A stretch of DNA of 64,000 nt from Watersipora subatra (GCF_963576615.1 NC_088714.1:40710572-40774571), one strand, 5' to 3'. Positions 39,906 through 52,762 are shown, counted from the stretch's first letter. Translations and numbers: made by a program. Notes: generated from the letters alone by a model not told the origin.

Positions 39906-39915
39906 TATAATATAA

Positions 39916-42900
39916 ACTAGCCAAGTCCTGTGTATGAGAATACAATATCACCTGTATGTATAACTTTATCTTAAAATTGTATTGCCTTTTACAACAATGA
40001 CTGTTTTTCCTTTTTCCAGAATGTTCCAGAACATTTGCAGTTTGTTGATCAAGTGCAATTACTTAGCTTTTAAAAAAGCGGGCATATCAAAGAGATATAC
40101 GTAATATGCAATACCTTATGCTTTGTTTTAGATTATGCCGCGGAGGTCTGGTATCAAGATGATAATGCCGGAGGGCATATTTTAGTATCACAGCTCTAAA
40201 ACTTTTATCTCTGATAGCTTGAATAAAGCTGTTTGCTTTTCATAATCCTTTGAAACCTTTCACTGGTTTCCTTGTGCGCTATATTCCGTTTACCTCCAAC
40301 AAAACAAAGTTTTTATAATGCGAAACATCAATGAAGAGAGTTGAAGGATTAGTGCTATCATCACCTTTGTTTATAGCGACTATACGAGCTGGGATCAGTG
40401 TGTGCAAACACCATCTAGGTTTATTGATTTTTGGTTCATACCAGTCAAAGCAACCGCTCAACCAATCATTTATTTACAAACACTAAATTGTTGATGTTAC
40501 CCCTGAGTAAAACATCGTTAGATCAGAAATATGAGCTTCTGTCAACGATAATCTAGTAATTGTGCTGATAGTAGCAGAATTGTCTCCTCTTTTCTAGCGA
40601 AAATGGAAAGCAGCAAAATGTAGGCTGTATTAAAGATGAACTTACACAAAATTTCAATATATTCTAGCAGAAAGTATTTCTATTTTTATATTATTTGCGA
40701 TTTTTTGCTGTTTGAGGTGATCTGACTGCCAGATTGTTTCAAGATTAAACTTGACAAAACTTGATCACAGTTGAAACAACAAAGTGATCAAGACAACAAA
40801 TCAACTATGTAACATATATCAATAGTTCTGTACTTGCCCTTCGTATTGCATTCCATTACTAAAATGTATTTATTACTTTAGAAACAATTTCTATTCAAAG
40901 TTGAAAAATCTAGTCAGCAATAATTTAAATTCAATTTATTAATTGAGTATTGGTTTTTGAAGTAGGACTGTATTACAATTCTATACTAGTACTGAGTGCA
41001 TAAGAAGGGCAATATCAGCAGAGCAAAGCAACTGCGTGTTCTAAACACTGTGAACGATATTTGCATAAATGAAAATAGTAGTAGTTGGGCTCGTTGTAAT
41101 TAGTCTGGCACCAGCAACTTGAATTTTTAAGACCTCTAAAGATTGCAATAGTTTTTTGGAAAGCTGATAGAGTACCACAAATTTAAAAAAGGGTTCATCA
41201 GCGTAACAATGGGTAAACAACTTTAATTGAATAATACTCATCTGTTGCAAATATCTATAATAATAATATGAGTTGTTTCTGTCATCCGTCTGTCTGGAGC
41301 CACGATTGGGGGTTGGGAAATATATTGCAGAATACAAGCTTCAAACTCCGACCATTCATTTTGGTATACCAATACTCTGTAACGCGCACCAATCAGCCAC
41401 CTACCAGTGTCTCAGAATACTTGTGCTGATAATTGTTCTCTACACTTTATCGGCACACATGACAATCTCTCACAGCACACTAGACTGCCAGGGTACTAGC
41501 AAAAAAATAAACAGTTGCTCCAACAGATCTGTTCTGGCACTTGATATTTACATAAATGATAGGTCAGCGAAGATTTTGTGCATTTCAGAGACAAAAATAG
41601 AAGAAGACAACTTCAGTTTTCCATTTAACAGTCATCAAAAAAGGCCAGCCTTTACAGTAGAAGTGTACTAATTGTGCTTTATCATATCATAGCTGACAGG
41701 CTACTAAAGCTTGAACAAGAAGATGTGGATGTCATTATAAAGGTAGTTACAGCTTCCAACTAGAGGCTATTCCTTTGATCAGTTTACACTCCGCCAAATG
41801 TTAAAACAGTGCTGAACACGGCAACTCAGTTGTTTGAGCAGGACATGAAAGCCACGAATCAATATGTTTACTATACAACAACTATTGTAGGTGACCTTAA
41901 TTCTCAGTACATTATCCAACAAAAAGGCAATGAGTTCGCCTGTTTCTCTGAGTTCCCAAATAGACTGTGTTACCAGCAATTGTGGTGACAACAAATAGAT
42001 GATCATATCGACAATTTAAATCGTTGAGCACAATGCTTACAGAAATTAAATTGTTTCTTAGCCTATTCATAGCTAGATTTCAACTTATTCTGTAAAATAC
42101 ATGCAACTTTGTTAAACTATGTAATTTCAAAACGAATTAAATTTGAAAACAATAATCTGGCAGTATATCCCGAAGAAAATCTGTTACACTAGGTAGTATA
42201 TATGGTGTAGGCTGACCCGCCACCTTTGTAAAACAATAAGCTGTATAAAAGACTGTTTTACTTGGATATGCTGCAATTCTAGATACCGAAACAAGAGACT
42301 TGGAAATACTGCTGCCAATGATCTTATTGGTAAAATCAATCATATATGCCGTAAAGTTGAAAATGAAATAAAAATTACTCCAATATGGTCAGCTGTAATT
42401 AGCCTGGTCCAACAGCAAACTATTATTGAAAGTATTGAGTTGTTCTAAGGTGCCCCTGAGAGAGGTAATCTTAGGATTTGGTCAGAACTTTAATAAAGAC
42501 ACCGGATGAAACCTTTTTGGTAAATACTACCACATAGAAAGGAGCTGAAATTGTTTCACTGAGATGCTTGACAGACAAGCACTGACTGCCATCCCCTGAC
42601 GATAGCTTGCATCTGACTCCACTGAAACCTGGATTGAGATTCTAGTTATGCTGACCAGGGTTTGAGCTCAACATGTTCAGAAACAGACTGCTAGCTGCCA
42701 CAACAAACCTTATTATACTTTCTACTCTTTAAGTTGTCAAATGATTTGCATCAAGCAAAAAATCTAATTCAATATAAACCTGCAAACAAAATTTGTTTGG
42801 AAGTGAATTTTTGAACACGATAGAAATATAGAGAGAAAGCAATTCTAAATGACCTGAGAAAGCAGAGGCTGAAAAATTCTGTTCTCACATTAAAAGAGTA

Positions 42901-43610
42901 GGACAACTTCTTAAAAACTTTGATGAATAGTAACAAGCAATTTGTTTTAAACAGCAGAAAAAAGAGTTGATATACCAGGATTTTTTTTAGAAAAAAAGAG
43001 CTTGGAAGCCGCAAACTTTAACAAAAGCTGGAGAAGACAACTACAAGCTGATTTACCAGCTAATATGAAAAAAAGAATGGAGAGTCATGAAGGAAGTAAA
43101 AAGCCTGTGAAAAGCATTAAAACATGTTCTGTGTAGTCTTTATCGGCTTTCCGATAACTATTAACTCAAAAATCTGAAAACTGTTCTGATAGGTGTTGAA
43201 GCACCGAGTCAGAGTCTCATAAAGCAGTCTATATGTATTCCACTTAACTTGTATCAAGGTTCCTTGGCAAGGTTTGATCGTTGTTCACTGGTTATACCAA
43301 AACCTTGCGATTTGCAGGTACCGTGTAGGAATGCCATTTTCACCAACATGTATTTGTTTAGAAGGGGATAAAACCATGTTGTACCACATCTTTAAAGATG
43401 AGAAACATACAATACACCCCTCATTTGTTCAGAATGATACAGACTAGGTTATGCCTGGGAGTAAAAAAAGTTTGAACATTAAAAATTGAGTTCTGGAAAA
43501 TACCGTACTGTATATTAAAAGAGCTATATTGTCTCCTAGGCTACAATATGGTAAAATATGCGTATTCGGTATACATAGGAAAGTAAAATATGATTATAAT
43601 CACATTATGG
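39916..43610. other. intergenic DNA with fragments of old elements
   Basis: A partial copy of the 14801-15252 MITE begins at 40630. A possible LINE endonuclease fragment is listed separately. The phrase ACACATGACAATCTCTCACA at 41454 recurs elsewhere. Nothing else is recognised. Confidence 0.4.
41553..41671 (+). pseudogene. possible LINE (non-LTR) AP-endonuclease fragment
   Basis: The frame reads SAKILCISETKIEEDNF. An L-C-I-S-E-T-K segment is characteristic of the AP-endonuclease domain of non-LTR retrotransposons (catalytic Glu). Only about 40 codons remain, with no reverse transcriptase nearby, so the call is tentative. Confidence 0.35.
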
Positions 43611-43614
43611 TATA

Positions 43615-44412
43615 ATATTAATAGTGCAATAGGTATACTGGTACATGTTATACTGCAATAGGTATACTGGTACATGTTATACTGCAATAGGTATACTCCT
43701 ACATGGTATACTGCAATAGGTATACTGGTACATGTTATACTGCATTAGGTATACTAGTACATGTTATACTGCATTAGGTATACTGGTACATGTTATATTG
43801 CAATAGGTTTATTAGTACATGTTATACTGCAATAGGTATACTGGTGCATGTTATACTGCAATAGGTATACTGGTACATGTTATACTGCAATAGGTATACT
43901 GGTGCATGTTATACTGCAATAGGTATACTGGTACATGGAATACTGCAATAGGTATACTGGTACATGTTATACTGCAATAGGTATACTGGTACATGCTACA
44001 CTGCAATAGGTACACTGGTACATGTTATACTGCTATAGGTATACTGGTGCATGTTATACTGCAATAGGTATACTGGTACATGGAATACTGCAATAGGTAT
44101 ACTGGTACATGGAATACTGCAATAGGCATACTAGTACATGTTATACTGCAATAGGTATACTGGTACATGAAATACTGCAATAGGTATACTGGTACATGGA
44201 ATACTGCAATAGGTATACTGGTACATGTTATACTGCAATAGGTATACTGGTACATAGAATACTGCAATAGGTATACTGGTACATGTTATACTGCAATAGG
44301 TATACTGGTACATGCTATACTGCAATAGGTACACTGGTACATGTTATACTGCTATAGGTATGCTGGTGTATGTTATACTGCAATAGGTATACTGGTACAT
44401 GTTACACTGCAA
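43615..44412. repeat. 29-bp minisatellite, about 27 copies
   Basis: Unit TATACTGCAATAGGTATACT plus GGTACATGT, with point variants. Its length is not a multiple of three, so the minus-strand Tyr/Cys/Ile-rich frames rotate through all phases and are artefacts. Confidence 0.95.
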
Positions 44413-47390
44413 TAGGGTACAGTATAATATAGCAGTACTAGTAACAAACAAAAATAGACCTTGACAAAGTCGGTGGAAAACTTGCGCACTAGCGCCGTCC
44501 ATTGTGAAAGACATTGGTCAAAGTTGTCATTCTTTGAACAGGCACAGTACATCACACAACACAAAGGAAAGTCCAAAAGAATTAAGCCTGAAAAAGCCAG
44601 AGATTGACTGTATATTTAAAAGGGTCGACTGTATATTTCTCTCTCAGAAAAGCTCTGCCAGAAGAGCTCTCACTGCCTTGAGTCTGATAAAATGTGAAAA
44701 TTTTAGCAACTGATTTCTAAATGTATTCATGCTTGCAAGGGAACTGGCCACTGCTAGAAAAGGGTTTAACAAACTCAACTCAATACAGGGCATCTGGTAG
44801 GCAATCCAACTAGCCTAAATCTTAAAGTATTGATTCAAGCAATCAATACTCAATTAAAATCTAAAACTCACACTTCCATCTTGTAATTTGCTATAAAAAA
44901 GACAAGAATATAAAAACTTTGTACTGTTTTAAATTTAATTTTCAATTCTTAGAATTTCCTCATACTACTGTTCTCATCTACTAGTCTTTAAAAGCAGTAC
45001 TCTGGCTGTTACGACACTTAGCAGTACTCTGGCTGTTATGACAGTTAGCAGTGTTAAACGTAAATAGTTTTACTAAATGCTATTTTGAGACATGACTGAT
45101 TAAAGTGTCAAAAATGACTGGATTTATACTGCTAGAAAAACAGAAATGTAAAAAGTTTGAGAAAAATACAAAAGTTAGCGCAATGGTTTGAGAGAAAGAA
45201 TTCGAACTAATTAATTTTTGCTAATGCTTCATTAATGCAGATTAAAAATATTTCATTATTTTTATCATTTCAAAAATAATGAAATGTTTTTGCTAATATT
45301 TCATTAATCTCAGTGAGTGAGAGCAGCATGCAACAAGGAAGATTAAAGTTTTAACTTGCAAGCGATACAATAACATCACCAACTGGATACATTTTGAACA
45401 TTGAAATGGTATATAACTTGATTATGTTCAAGTTGATTAAATTGTGCTCACTGAGTCCTAAAACTTAAGTGCATTACAAATGACGAAAATTTAATTATGA
45501 AATTACAAGTGGCTCCATACTTTTGCCCACGGTTGTAGGTAATGTGTAACCTACATGTATTTAGATTGTTCCCTTTTGAGAAGACAACTACCATATTCTT
45601 CACCTGTTCACATGTTGATGCTTTAAACAATAAAAGGTAGCAAAGCTTACATAGACTTGGTTCTTAATTGCTAGCCTAGTTTTAATTTTTTGGGCCCTCA
45701 AATTTTTATAAATAAAATTTGTTCATAAGTGTGAACACAAGAATGAAAGTGACGATATAAGAGCTTTCAGAGACGTAATTAAGCTCAATACGGAGTGATT
45801 AGTGTATAAACCAAGAGTGTAAGTCAAACTTTGTGAGTCAAAGGCAGACAATCTAAGAACTGCTGGCTACAAGATACAACCTGCCAATCGACCTTACTTG
45901 AACTAATTAAAATGTATGCGATATTGTGTTATAAATAATATTATTAGGAGGTTGTTGTTAGTATAAATGTAAAAAGACAATTATGAAAGAAGTAGATAAA
46001 TTTTTATTCGAATTTTGTATGTTTCCATTTGTGGTACTTTTCTTCTTTCAACACAGGTATTACAACTTAATGGATTTTTTTATTAGGTAAAAAGGTGCTT
46101 AAACTCATTTTTGTAAAATGTTATCAAAATCTCATGTATTATAAACCTGCAGAGACTCAGTCAATAATCCACTTAATCAGCCATAATCCACATTTGGTTT
46201 ACATCATTAAGATGCCAGGGTTATGGGCTTGTACCTTCACACTTACCTTTTAGTAACCCTTCCCTTATACTGGTGTCTTATTATAGGTGACGTTCAGGTG
46301 AAAGGGGGCAGTGTGTTTTTTGGATAGCTCGTCTGACATAATTGCCGTCAGAATATGTCAGTATTTTTGCTAAACCGTTTTTATACACGTCAAAGTATCA
46401 AACTGAGTAAAACAAGTAACGGTTTTGATTATAGAATTTTAGTGGAATTTTAGTTATTAATTATTCTGACAGTGTCCCTTTTAAAGTTTAGTAAAACCGT
46501 AAGTCTTAGGAGTTAGAAAACAGGCCTACCATTTTTTAGTTTCAAAGATGTTCTTAACATTTTAAAGGTAGAATATGCATTAACAATGGCCGCTATTATG
46601 TCATACGGTGTTCTTGAATCGTATTCTCATCGTTCATCAAAATCTTTTAAAGTCTGTGGGTAATATTGTAAATCACATTCTGGACGAATCTAAAAACAAT
46701 GGATAGGATCTAGATCTTAGTAACTTCGAACAGAGTGTAGTTCTGATGATTATGAGGATTGATCTTCTCATGTACACCATCCCTAAAATTATGACAACCT
46801 CTACAGTAACAATGAAAGAATTCATTGTTATTGATATAGCCAAGTCATTATTAACATAATTTTGTGGACACTTTTCTACTGATCACTTGCTATTATGGGT
46901 TTGTAAAGATCAAAGAATGTCAAGGTGGTAGTCAAATAGAGGTGGCGCTCAATTAAAGTGTGGCCCTCCATTTTTTAACCTTTCTCCTACTTGGAGTACT
47001 ATTAGAGCTGGTGTTAAAATAAAAATGGCATAAAAATAGAGGTTTTGCGATGGTTGGAATTTATGATTAAAGTGAGTGACACTTGACTCACAAACAATTA
47101 TGAAGTTTCCATGTGGTGATAGCGATATGATGGCGATAAAGCCATTATTTAAACACCTGTGCTAAAGGGCCAACTTTGCGCCATGGAAATGGTGTTTGCG
47201 ACCAACAGCGCTGCTTACATGTGCATAGATCTTGCTTTCCTGTTGTGCCATGAGCGTAATGAAGAATGCCATAAGAAGTAGCAGTTTTTCTCTTCTGATC
47301 ATCTATGGTTTGTTTTATCCTTGACCTCTAAAAGATACAATCTTGACATAAGGGTAATTATTATTGAAGGAGGCTGTTGCGTTGACATTA
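44413..47390. other. intergenic DNA, no gene recognised
   Basis: Short frames only. A small perfect hairpin (ATTTCATTATTTTT and its complement) sits at about 45250-45286. The stretch 47100-47360 resembles 21148-21541 in places (GTTTCCAT..., gccatggaaatg...), so it may be another decayed CACTA-like MITE. Confidence 0.4.
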
Positions 47391-48325
47391 CATGTAAGTG
47401 CTGTAAATATAACTCGGTTTATGCAAACCCGGGGCACTCTAATCCGCCATATCAAATTGGTGTTTAACTCGTGCGTTGTAAACTCAAGTTCCTGGTAAAA
47501 GCAATAACTTCTAGTTTTACAGTACATACATACATAGTTTAATTTCTATTAGCTAGCAGGTGCTTGTCAGTGTACTATTGTTAATATAACCAGATCTATG
47601 GTTGTGCTACCGTAATACCAGTATGTTGCACCTTATTTTTACAAACTTGAGTTTGTAAGCATAACTCAGTTTATCAACTCGGGTTGCTGACTCGGGGCAC
47701 TCTAATTCGTCACAGACATACGAGCTCAGTCTCAGAATGCTGTTATGTGTGGTATTATGGAAATTTATATGGAGCCTATGGAGCCTTACGGCGGATTACA
47801 GTGCCCCGAGTTGATAAACCGAGCTATATTTACAAACTCGAGTTTGTAAAAATAAGGTGCAATATACTAGTATTATGGTAGCATAACCGTAGATCTGGTT
47901 ATACTAACAAGAGTACTCCGACAGGCACCCGTTAGCTAATAGAAACTAAACTATATATGAATGTACTGTAAAACTAGAGTTTATGGCGAGTTAGAGAGTC
48001 CTGAGTTGATAAACCGAGTTATATTTAAAAACTCAAGTTTGTGAATATAACTCGGTTTATCAGCTCAGTTGGCAAACCCGGAAAAATCTAATTCACCAAA
48101 AGTTCTATTTTTACAGTACATACATACATACTTAGTTTAATTTCTATTAGCTAACGGGTGCCTATTGATATACCATTGTTATATAACCAGATCTATGGTT
48201 ATGCTATCGTAATACCAATATATTGCACCTTACTTTTACAAACTCGAGTTTGTAAATATAACTCAGTTTATCAATTCGAGTTGCAAACTCGAAACACTCT
48301 AATTCGCCATACAGACCAAACAAAT
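47391..48325. repeat. ACTCGAGT repeat family, direct and inverted copies of a ~240-bp unit
   Basis: The unit contains the palindromic core AAACTCGAGTTT, then ATAACTCGGTTTATCAACTC, AGTTTTACAGTACATACATA, CAGATCTATGGTTATGC and TTGCACCTTA. A direct copy (about 47400-47720), an inverted copy (about 47790-48040) and another direct copy (about 48040-48310) lie side by side. A further copy is at 50248-51547. Confidence 0.8.
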
Positions 48326-48678
48326 CCGTTCGAGTTAACCATGTGTTCGAGCTATTCGAGGGCGAGTTATCCGAGTTTAACTATATCTGCAGAACTATCG
48401 GGTTATATTATTTTTTATTATTCGATAACGATATATCATTTTCGGATGTTTCGATAGGCTAAAAATAGGCAACATATTCATATCGAGAAGACAACTATCG
48501 ACTATCGCAGCAGACTATCGAGCTATCGTGCAACTCTAGTTTACACTGCCCAGTCATTTAATGGTTTATTTTTCAATGTTGAATGGTGATTTTCAATGAT
48601 TGAATTCAAAACAATATTGTCAAGCACAATGCCTCTAGGTTGTTCAACTTAAAGTAGATAGATCTAAATTTCTTTCAG

Positions 48679-48789
48679 AATCTTTTCAAAACAGCAACAG
48701 CTGCCACAGCAAGTGCTTATGAATATGATGTCTGTAGCTTAGCAGAAGATGTTGATGTGAATCTCTCTAGTAATGCATCTGTCGCAATG
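48679..48789 (+). pseudogene. exon-like open block, origin unknown
   Basis: 111 bp (37 codons) open between a TTTCTTTCAG acceptor and a GTTAGT donor, translating to a Val/Asp/Ser-rich peptide (AYEYDVCSLAEDVDVN). I recognise no family. It lies 0.5 kb upstream of the transposase remnant and might belong to it. Confidence 0.25.
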
Positions 48790-49288
48790 GTTAGTACTTC
48801 TTTGTAGTATTTCTTCAATTTGTTTGTTGTCATCTCTATTGAAATAATCCCATGGATGCAATCCATTTTTGATCCATACTTGATAAAGAAATTTCTATTA
48901 AGCGTTATGCCTAAGCTGTGTGCGAATGACTTCCAGTGAAAATTGCCACATTTTTATTTTACATAGCCATATGATAGCATTTTGACCTATATTATTTTCA
49001 GGATCGTGACTACAGCTTTCTGCTGTAGTCATGATTATAGCTTTATTGTTGTATCTTAAGGGTACTATGTTTTATGTGAATAAGACATTCATTTTTGTTG
49101 ATTTTATGTAATTGTTATAATTGATGCTTTTGTTTTGGTGGTTGGAATAATAATCCTACTGTTACTCATTTTAAGGCTACCTTTTGCAAACTTATCAGCA
49201 AATGTGGTGCAAAATCAGATCCTGGTAAGATAGGTAATGTTACTGCTCAGAATGAGATTCTCATCATACAGGCTACTCCAGAAATTGA

Positions 49289-49558
49289 TCAGTTTGTGGA
49301 GCCCACAATGATTTCAGATGTGAAACTTCTGTAATAGCTAACAGTATAGTCTATATAGCTGGCTACATTGTGCAAAAGCTAACTAAAGTGCTGTCATGGG
49401 ACATTTGCCGTCAATCGCTGGTTACCGCTGAGTCAAGTATCCTGTACCAACATGTCTATACACTACTCGAGCTACAAAACAATGGAGGGTTAGTGCGTCC
49501 AGCAGACGGTGTCATCAGGAGCCTCCTGGCTGCGGATCGATACATTCATTCGTATTAA
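49289..49558 (+). pseudogene. P-element/THAP9-like transposase remnant, C-terminal part
   Basis: The frame reads ANSIVYIAGYIVQKL, then a C-x-x-x-L stretch (DICRQSLVT), then ELQNNGGLVRPADGVIRSL before a TAA stop. The YIAGY-V-x-K-L and N-N-G-G-L-V-x-P segments are familiar from the C-terminal half of P-element/THAP9 transposases. An in-frame stop lies just upstream, and no THAP domain or catalytic part is visible. It is a dead fragment. Confidence 0.55.
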
Positions 49559-49559
49559 T

Positions 49560-50247
49560 GCAAAGCCAGATCCACTCTATTGTGTGGTTATGCTATCAGT
49601 AGTGTAAGATCTAGTCATGTGCTATGCCTTGGGAAAGACCTTACGGACACAGCAGATGGCATATCCAATCACTGCTTCATTGATGAAAAACCTTATTCAG
49701 TCATTTTATGATCTCCGACAGCATCATTATGTTATAATCGTACATTCAAACTGCAAGGTGCATCTTTGCAGCATAAAATAGTAAAGCAGTACTTTTTAAA
49801 GACCAGTAACAATGTAATCACTGTAATATTCATCTGCAGCTGTTGTTGTACTGCTATTTCTAATCTGATTTCGTTCTAAAAAACTCTGATTCACCTTGGC
49901 TCAGTATTCAGTGGTATACAAATCTCCTTTTGCACATTTTCTGTAACGTGTATGTATAAGTTTGATCATCTGATTACACTAATTCCTGCATTTCCTTGTT
50001 TGCATTATTTTGATTATCCTCTATTACAACTGTTTCTAATTTCCGTTTGGTTGTTGCAGTAGTTTATTCCATCTTTTACAGATACTGTGTTATACATATT
50101 ATACATTCATGAGCTATTATCACTTAAATCTTGAAAACAGTTCCTGTTTTGGCAGCTTATGTGTTGTTTTTATCGAAATACTTCATGTGCTAAGTTTCTC
50201 CATTATGGTTTATGCATATATAAAATAGTCTGTAATATAATGAAAAA
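49560..50247. other. intergenic DNA, nothing recognised
   Basis: AT-rich sequence, no domain or repeat that I can name. Confidence 0.4.
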
Positions 50248-51547
50248 TATTTACAAACTCGAGTTTGTAAATATAACTCGGTTTATCAACTCGGGCTGCA
50301 AGTTCGAGACAATCCAATTTGCCATAACTTCTAGTTTTACAGTACATACATACATAGTTTAATTTCTATTAGTTAACAGGTGCTTGTTAGTGTACAATTG
50401 TTAATATAACCAGATCTATGATTATGCCAGGCCTGTATTCCCTGGTTGCAAGTTGGGGCTGCAAATGTTAGGCGACTAGTTATGAACGCCTGGGGTTTCG
50501 AGGGCGGTGTAAGCCCCCAAAGAGGTAGGGGGCAGCGACCCGAAGCTCTGGACCTTTTAAGCATCAACAACTCTCAAAGTATGCATAAATGCAATCAATT
50601 GTAAGCATCAAAATCTACATAAATATATTGTTTATGGTTCATGAGTGTAGGATCATTGGTGTGTGGATGGATGTGTCATCACTATCAGTTACATCCAAAT
50701 TATGCTCATGATTCATCGTTGGCATGCTCTAACATGTTTTACTGGCTTGCTTTATTAATGAAGTGGGCAAGAATCTAGACTCAATGTGTAATGATGTCAG
50801 CAATCACCATCACTGCATTCTCCATTGAGATCAACATCTTATCCAGCAAGCATATTCATTGGCATGGTTTGATTGATGCTAGGAGGAAAGATTGATAATT
50901 TTGAGTCATTGATTGTAATGATCAGAGTGTATTGCTCATGATCAGCCTTGTTTATTTTTAGTGGCAAAATCAACCAAAACACCTAGTTACTACACCACAA
51001 AGCTTACCTGGAAAAGACTACAGGTAATTTGTTCTGTTCATTCATTGTAGCGCAGTCAATGTTCATCTAAATAGCTCTCTATCTCTCAACAAAAAGGCTT
51101 TTTGAAGCGCGGACATTTGCAATGGCACAAGTTTTATATGATAAGGAAAATGCAAATTTAGGGGTCTTTTTCATATCCCACTATAAGCTATAAACTTCAG
51201 TTTCCAAGTCTTAACAAAGTCTCACAAGATCACTCATTTGGCGAGATCACCACAGAGACAATGTCGAACGCTAGTTGCTAATAAATTCGTTGTTGGAATT
51301 TTTAACAGTTATTGGAATTTTAAACTTGGAAAGTCCAAGTGAATGAGCTTAGACTGCAATTCTTAGTACTTGGCCGCCGAAAATCTCTAAAAAGTTGAGG
51401 CAGCTCAGCCGCCCCAGGGAATACGGGCCTGGGTTATGCTACCGTAATACCAGTGTATTGCACCTTATGTTTGCAAACTTGAGTTTGAAAAATTTAACTC
51501 AGTTTATCAACTCGGGTTGCAAACCCGGTCCACTCTAGTCCGCCATA
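50248..51547. repeat. further ACTCGAGT repeat copy, split by a hAT-like MITE
   Basis: 50248-50427 and 51432-51547 together form one copy of the unit seen at 47391-48325, interrupted within CTATGGTTATGCTACC. Confidence 0.8.
50428..51431. mobile_element. hAT-like MITE, 1004 bp
   Basis: Ends CAGGCCTGTATTCCCTGG and the complement CCAGGGAATACGGGCCTG. Flanked by 8-bp near-duplicates gattatgc (50420-50427) and ggttatgc (51432-51439); uninterrupted copies of the host repeat read ggttatgc. CAG-type ends and an 8-bp duplication indicate the hAT superfamily. No transposase frame. Confidence 0.75.
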
Positions 51548-51631
51548 AACTTACTCACTTGAACATCGCACTAACATCAGTGATTAGTAACTACGGTGTC
51601 TAACTCTATCCAAACTATGCTTTTATGATTA

Positions 51632-52013
51632 TGTAAAGGTTTTGTGCGACCTTCACTTGCCTCCACTAGTACAAGACTCGGTGCATGAGTTTATACATAC
51701 ATTTTCTGCTTAGTTCATAAGTTGTACAAGAATGCTCAAGTAACAGGCAATGAACAGGCCCAAAACAGCTCTGCTCTTCTACACAAATGTTCGAGCTTAT
51801 ATAGCTAGTAAGCTCTGCCTCCGTTCTACTTGGCTGGACCCGGCATGGCTAGGCTCAGCTCGTCTTGACTCGGCACGGCTCTGGCTTGGCTTTGGCTTGG
51901 CTTGGCTTTGGCTTGGCTAAACTCTGACCTCGTCATTCTGCCTGACTGAGCACAGCCCGACTCGGCTTAGCTCAGCCCTAGGCTCAGCTCTCAGTGGATC
52001 ACATTCCACAACA
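51632..52013 (-). repeat. Ty3/gypsy 3' LTR
   Basis: 382 bp. A polypurine tract, GGAGGGGAGAG on the minus strand (52014-52024), abuts it. It differs from the 5' LTR by several substitutions and by small length changes, for example in the GGCTTTGGCTTGG repeat. Confidence 0.92.
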
Positions 52014-52444
52014 CTCTCCCCTCCATTGGTGACCACGGTCTCCAATCTAGACCTTGGGAGAGAGCTTATGGTAGCCACTCGGCAGGCCTCCTCCTCTCCT
52101 GTCAGGGTTTTGTGTAGGTCCTCGTCATCTGCTTCGGAGACAGCTTCTCTGGGGAAGCTCGTCCTGGCCTCGGCAGTCGCCTCCTCCCACTCCTGATCTC
52201 CCTTGGGTGCTGCCACACCTACCTGCTCCAGTGCACCCAGTGCTTCCTCGCCTTCTTTCAAGCTAGTTGTGACCGAAGTCAATAAATCCTGTAGCGAGGT
52301 GTTACCTTTGCTGTCCATCTTCTCGAGTGCTTTAACGTCACCCAGAGAAAACGAGTGTTTTAAAAAGAAAGCTTTGGTTGCGTCCATGAGGACCGTTTTG
52401 CTGCCTTTCTGTTTGACTTCCGAACCGTTTTCCGACAATTCCAC
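51917..52444 (-). CDS. extra open frame between pol and the 3' LTR, 175 aa
   Basis: Open frame starting MELSENGSEVKQKGSK, rich in Glu, Lys and Ser, running into the 3' LTR where it ends. It has no signal peptide or membrane segment, so it is not an obvious envelope-like protein. I recognise no family. Its being open while pol is broken is notable, but it may be chance in GC-rich DNA. Confidence 0.4.
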   Translation of the reverse strand: MELSENGSEVKQKGSKTVLMDATKAFFLKHSFSLGDVKALEKMDSKGNTSLQDLLTSVTTSLKEGEEALGALEQVGVAAPKGDQEWEEATAEARTSFPREAVSEADDEDLHKTLTGEEEACRVATISSLPRSRLETVVTNGGESVVECDPLRAEPRAELSRVGLCSVRQNDEVRV

Positions 52445-52471
52445 GGAGTAGCATACCTCATCCCCGTACTG

Positions 52472-52756
52472 TTACGGGTTCCTGGTGGTCCGGGTCGGCC
52501 TCTCGGTGGTCCAGGCCGGCCTCAGATTGTGCCGGACCAGAGTTGATTGGATTGCGGGGTTGATAGGATCTGGTGTTGTGGTCTCTTCGGTCTCCACCGG
52601 GTTTGCTTCAGGTTCTCCCGGAACTTTTTCCCGTGTGGCCAGATTGATTTCCTCGGAACTCGGAGGACATCTTTGGCTTTCTCCTTCCTCTGGTTCGGCC
52701 GGATTTTTTGCTGGAGTTATCTCCTGCCCTCGTTTTTCTGTAGCCTCTAGCAGCAA
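52472..52756 (-). pseudogene. Pro/Glu/Thr-rich C-terminal tail of the gypsy pol
   Basis: Low-complexity acidic and Thr/Pro-rich frame (ETEETTTPDPINPAIQ) following the integrase region. Probably the disordered end of the polyprotein, separated from it by a stop. Confidence 0.45.
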
Positions 52757-52762
52757 CCTTTC

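Noticed and set aside
38629-39915. 428-codon frame as a repeat protein gene
   Set aside because: The unit length of 39 bp explains the open frame; unit differences are mostly non-synonymous, and there is no start context or neighbouring exon.
43615-44576. Cys/Tyr-rich repeat protein on the minus strand
   Set aside because: The 29-bp unit forces frame rotation; the apparent protein repeat is a by-product.
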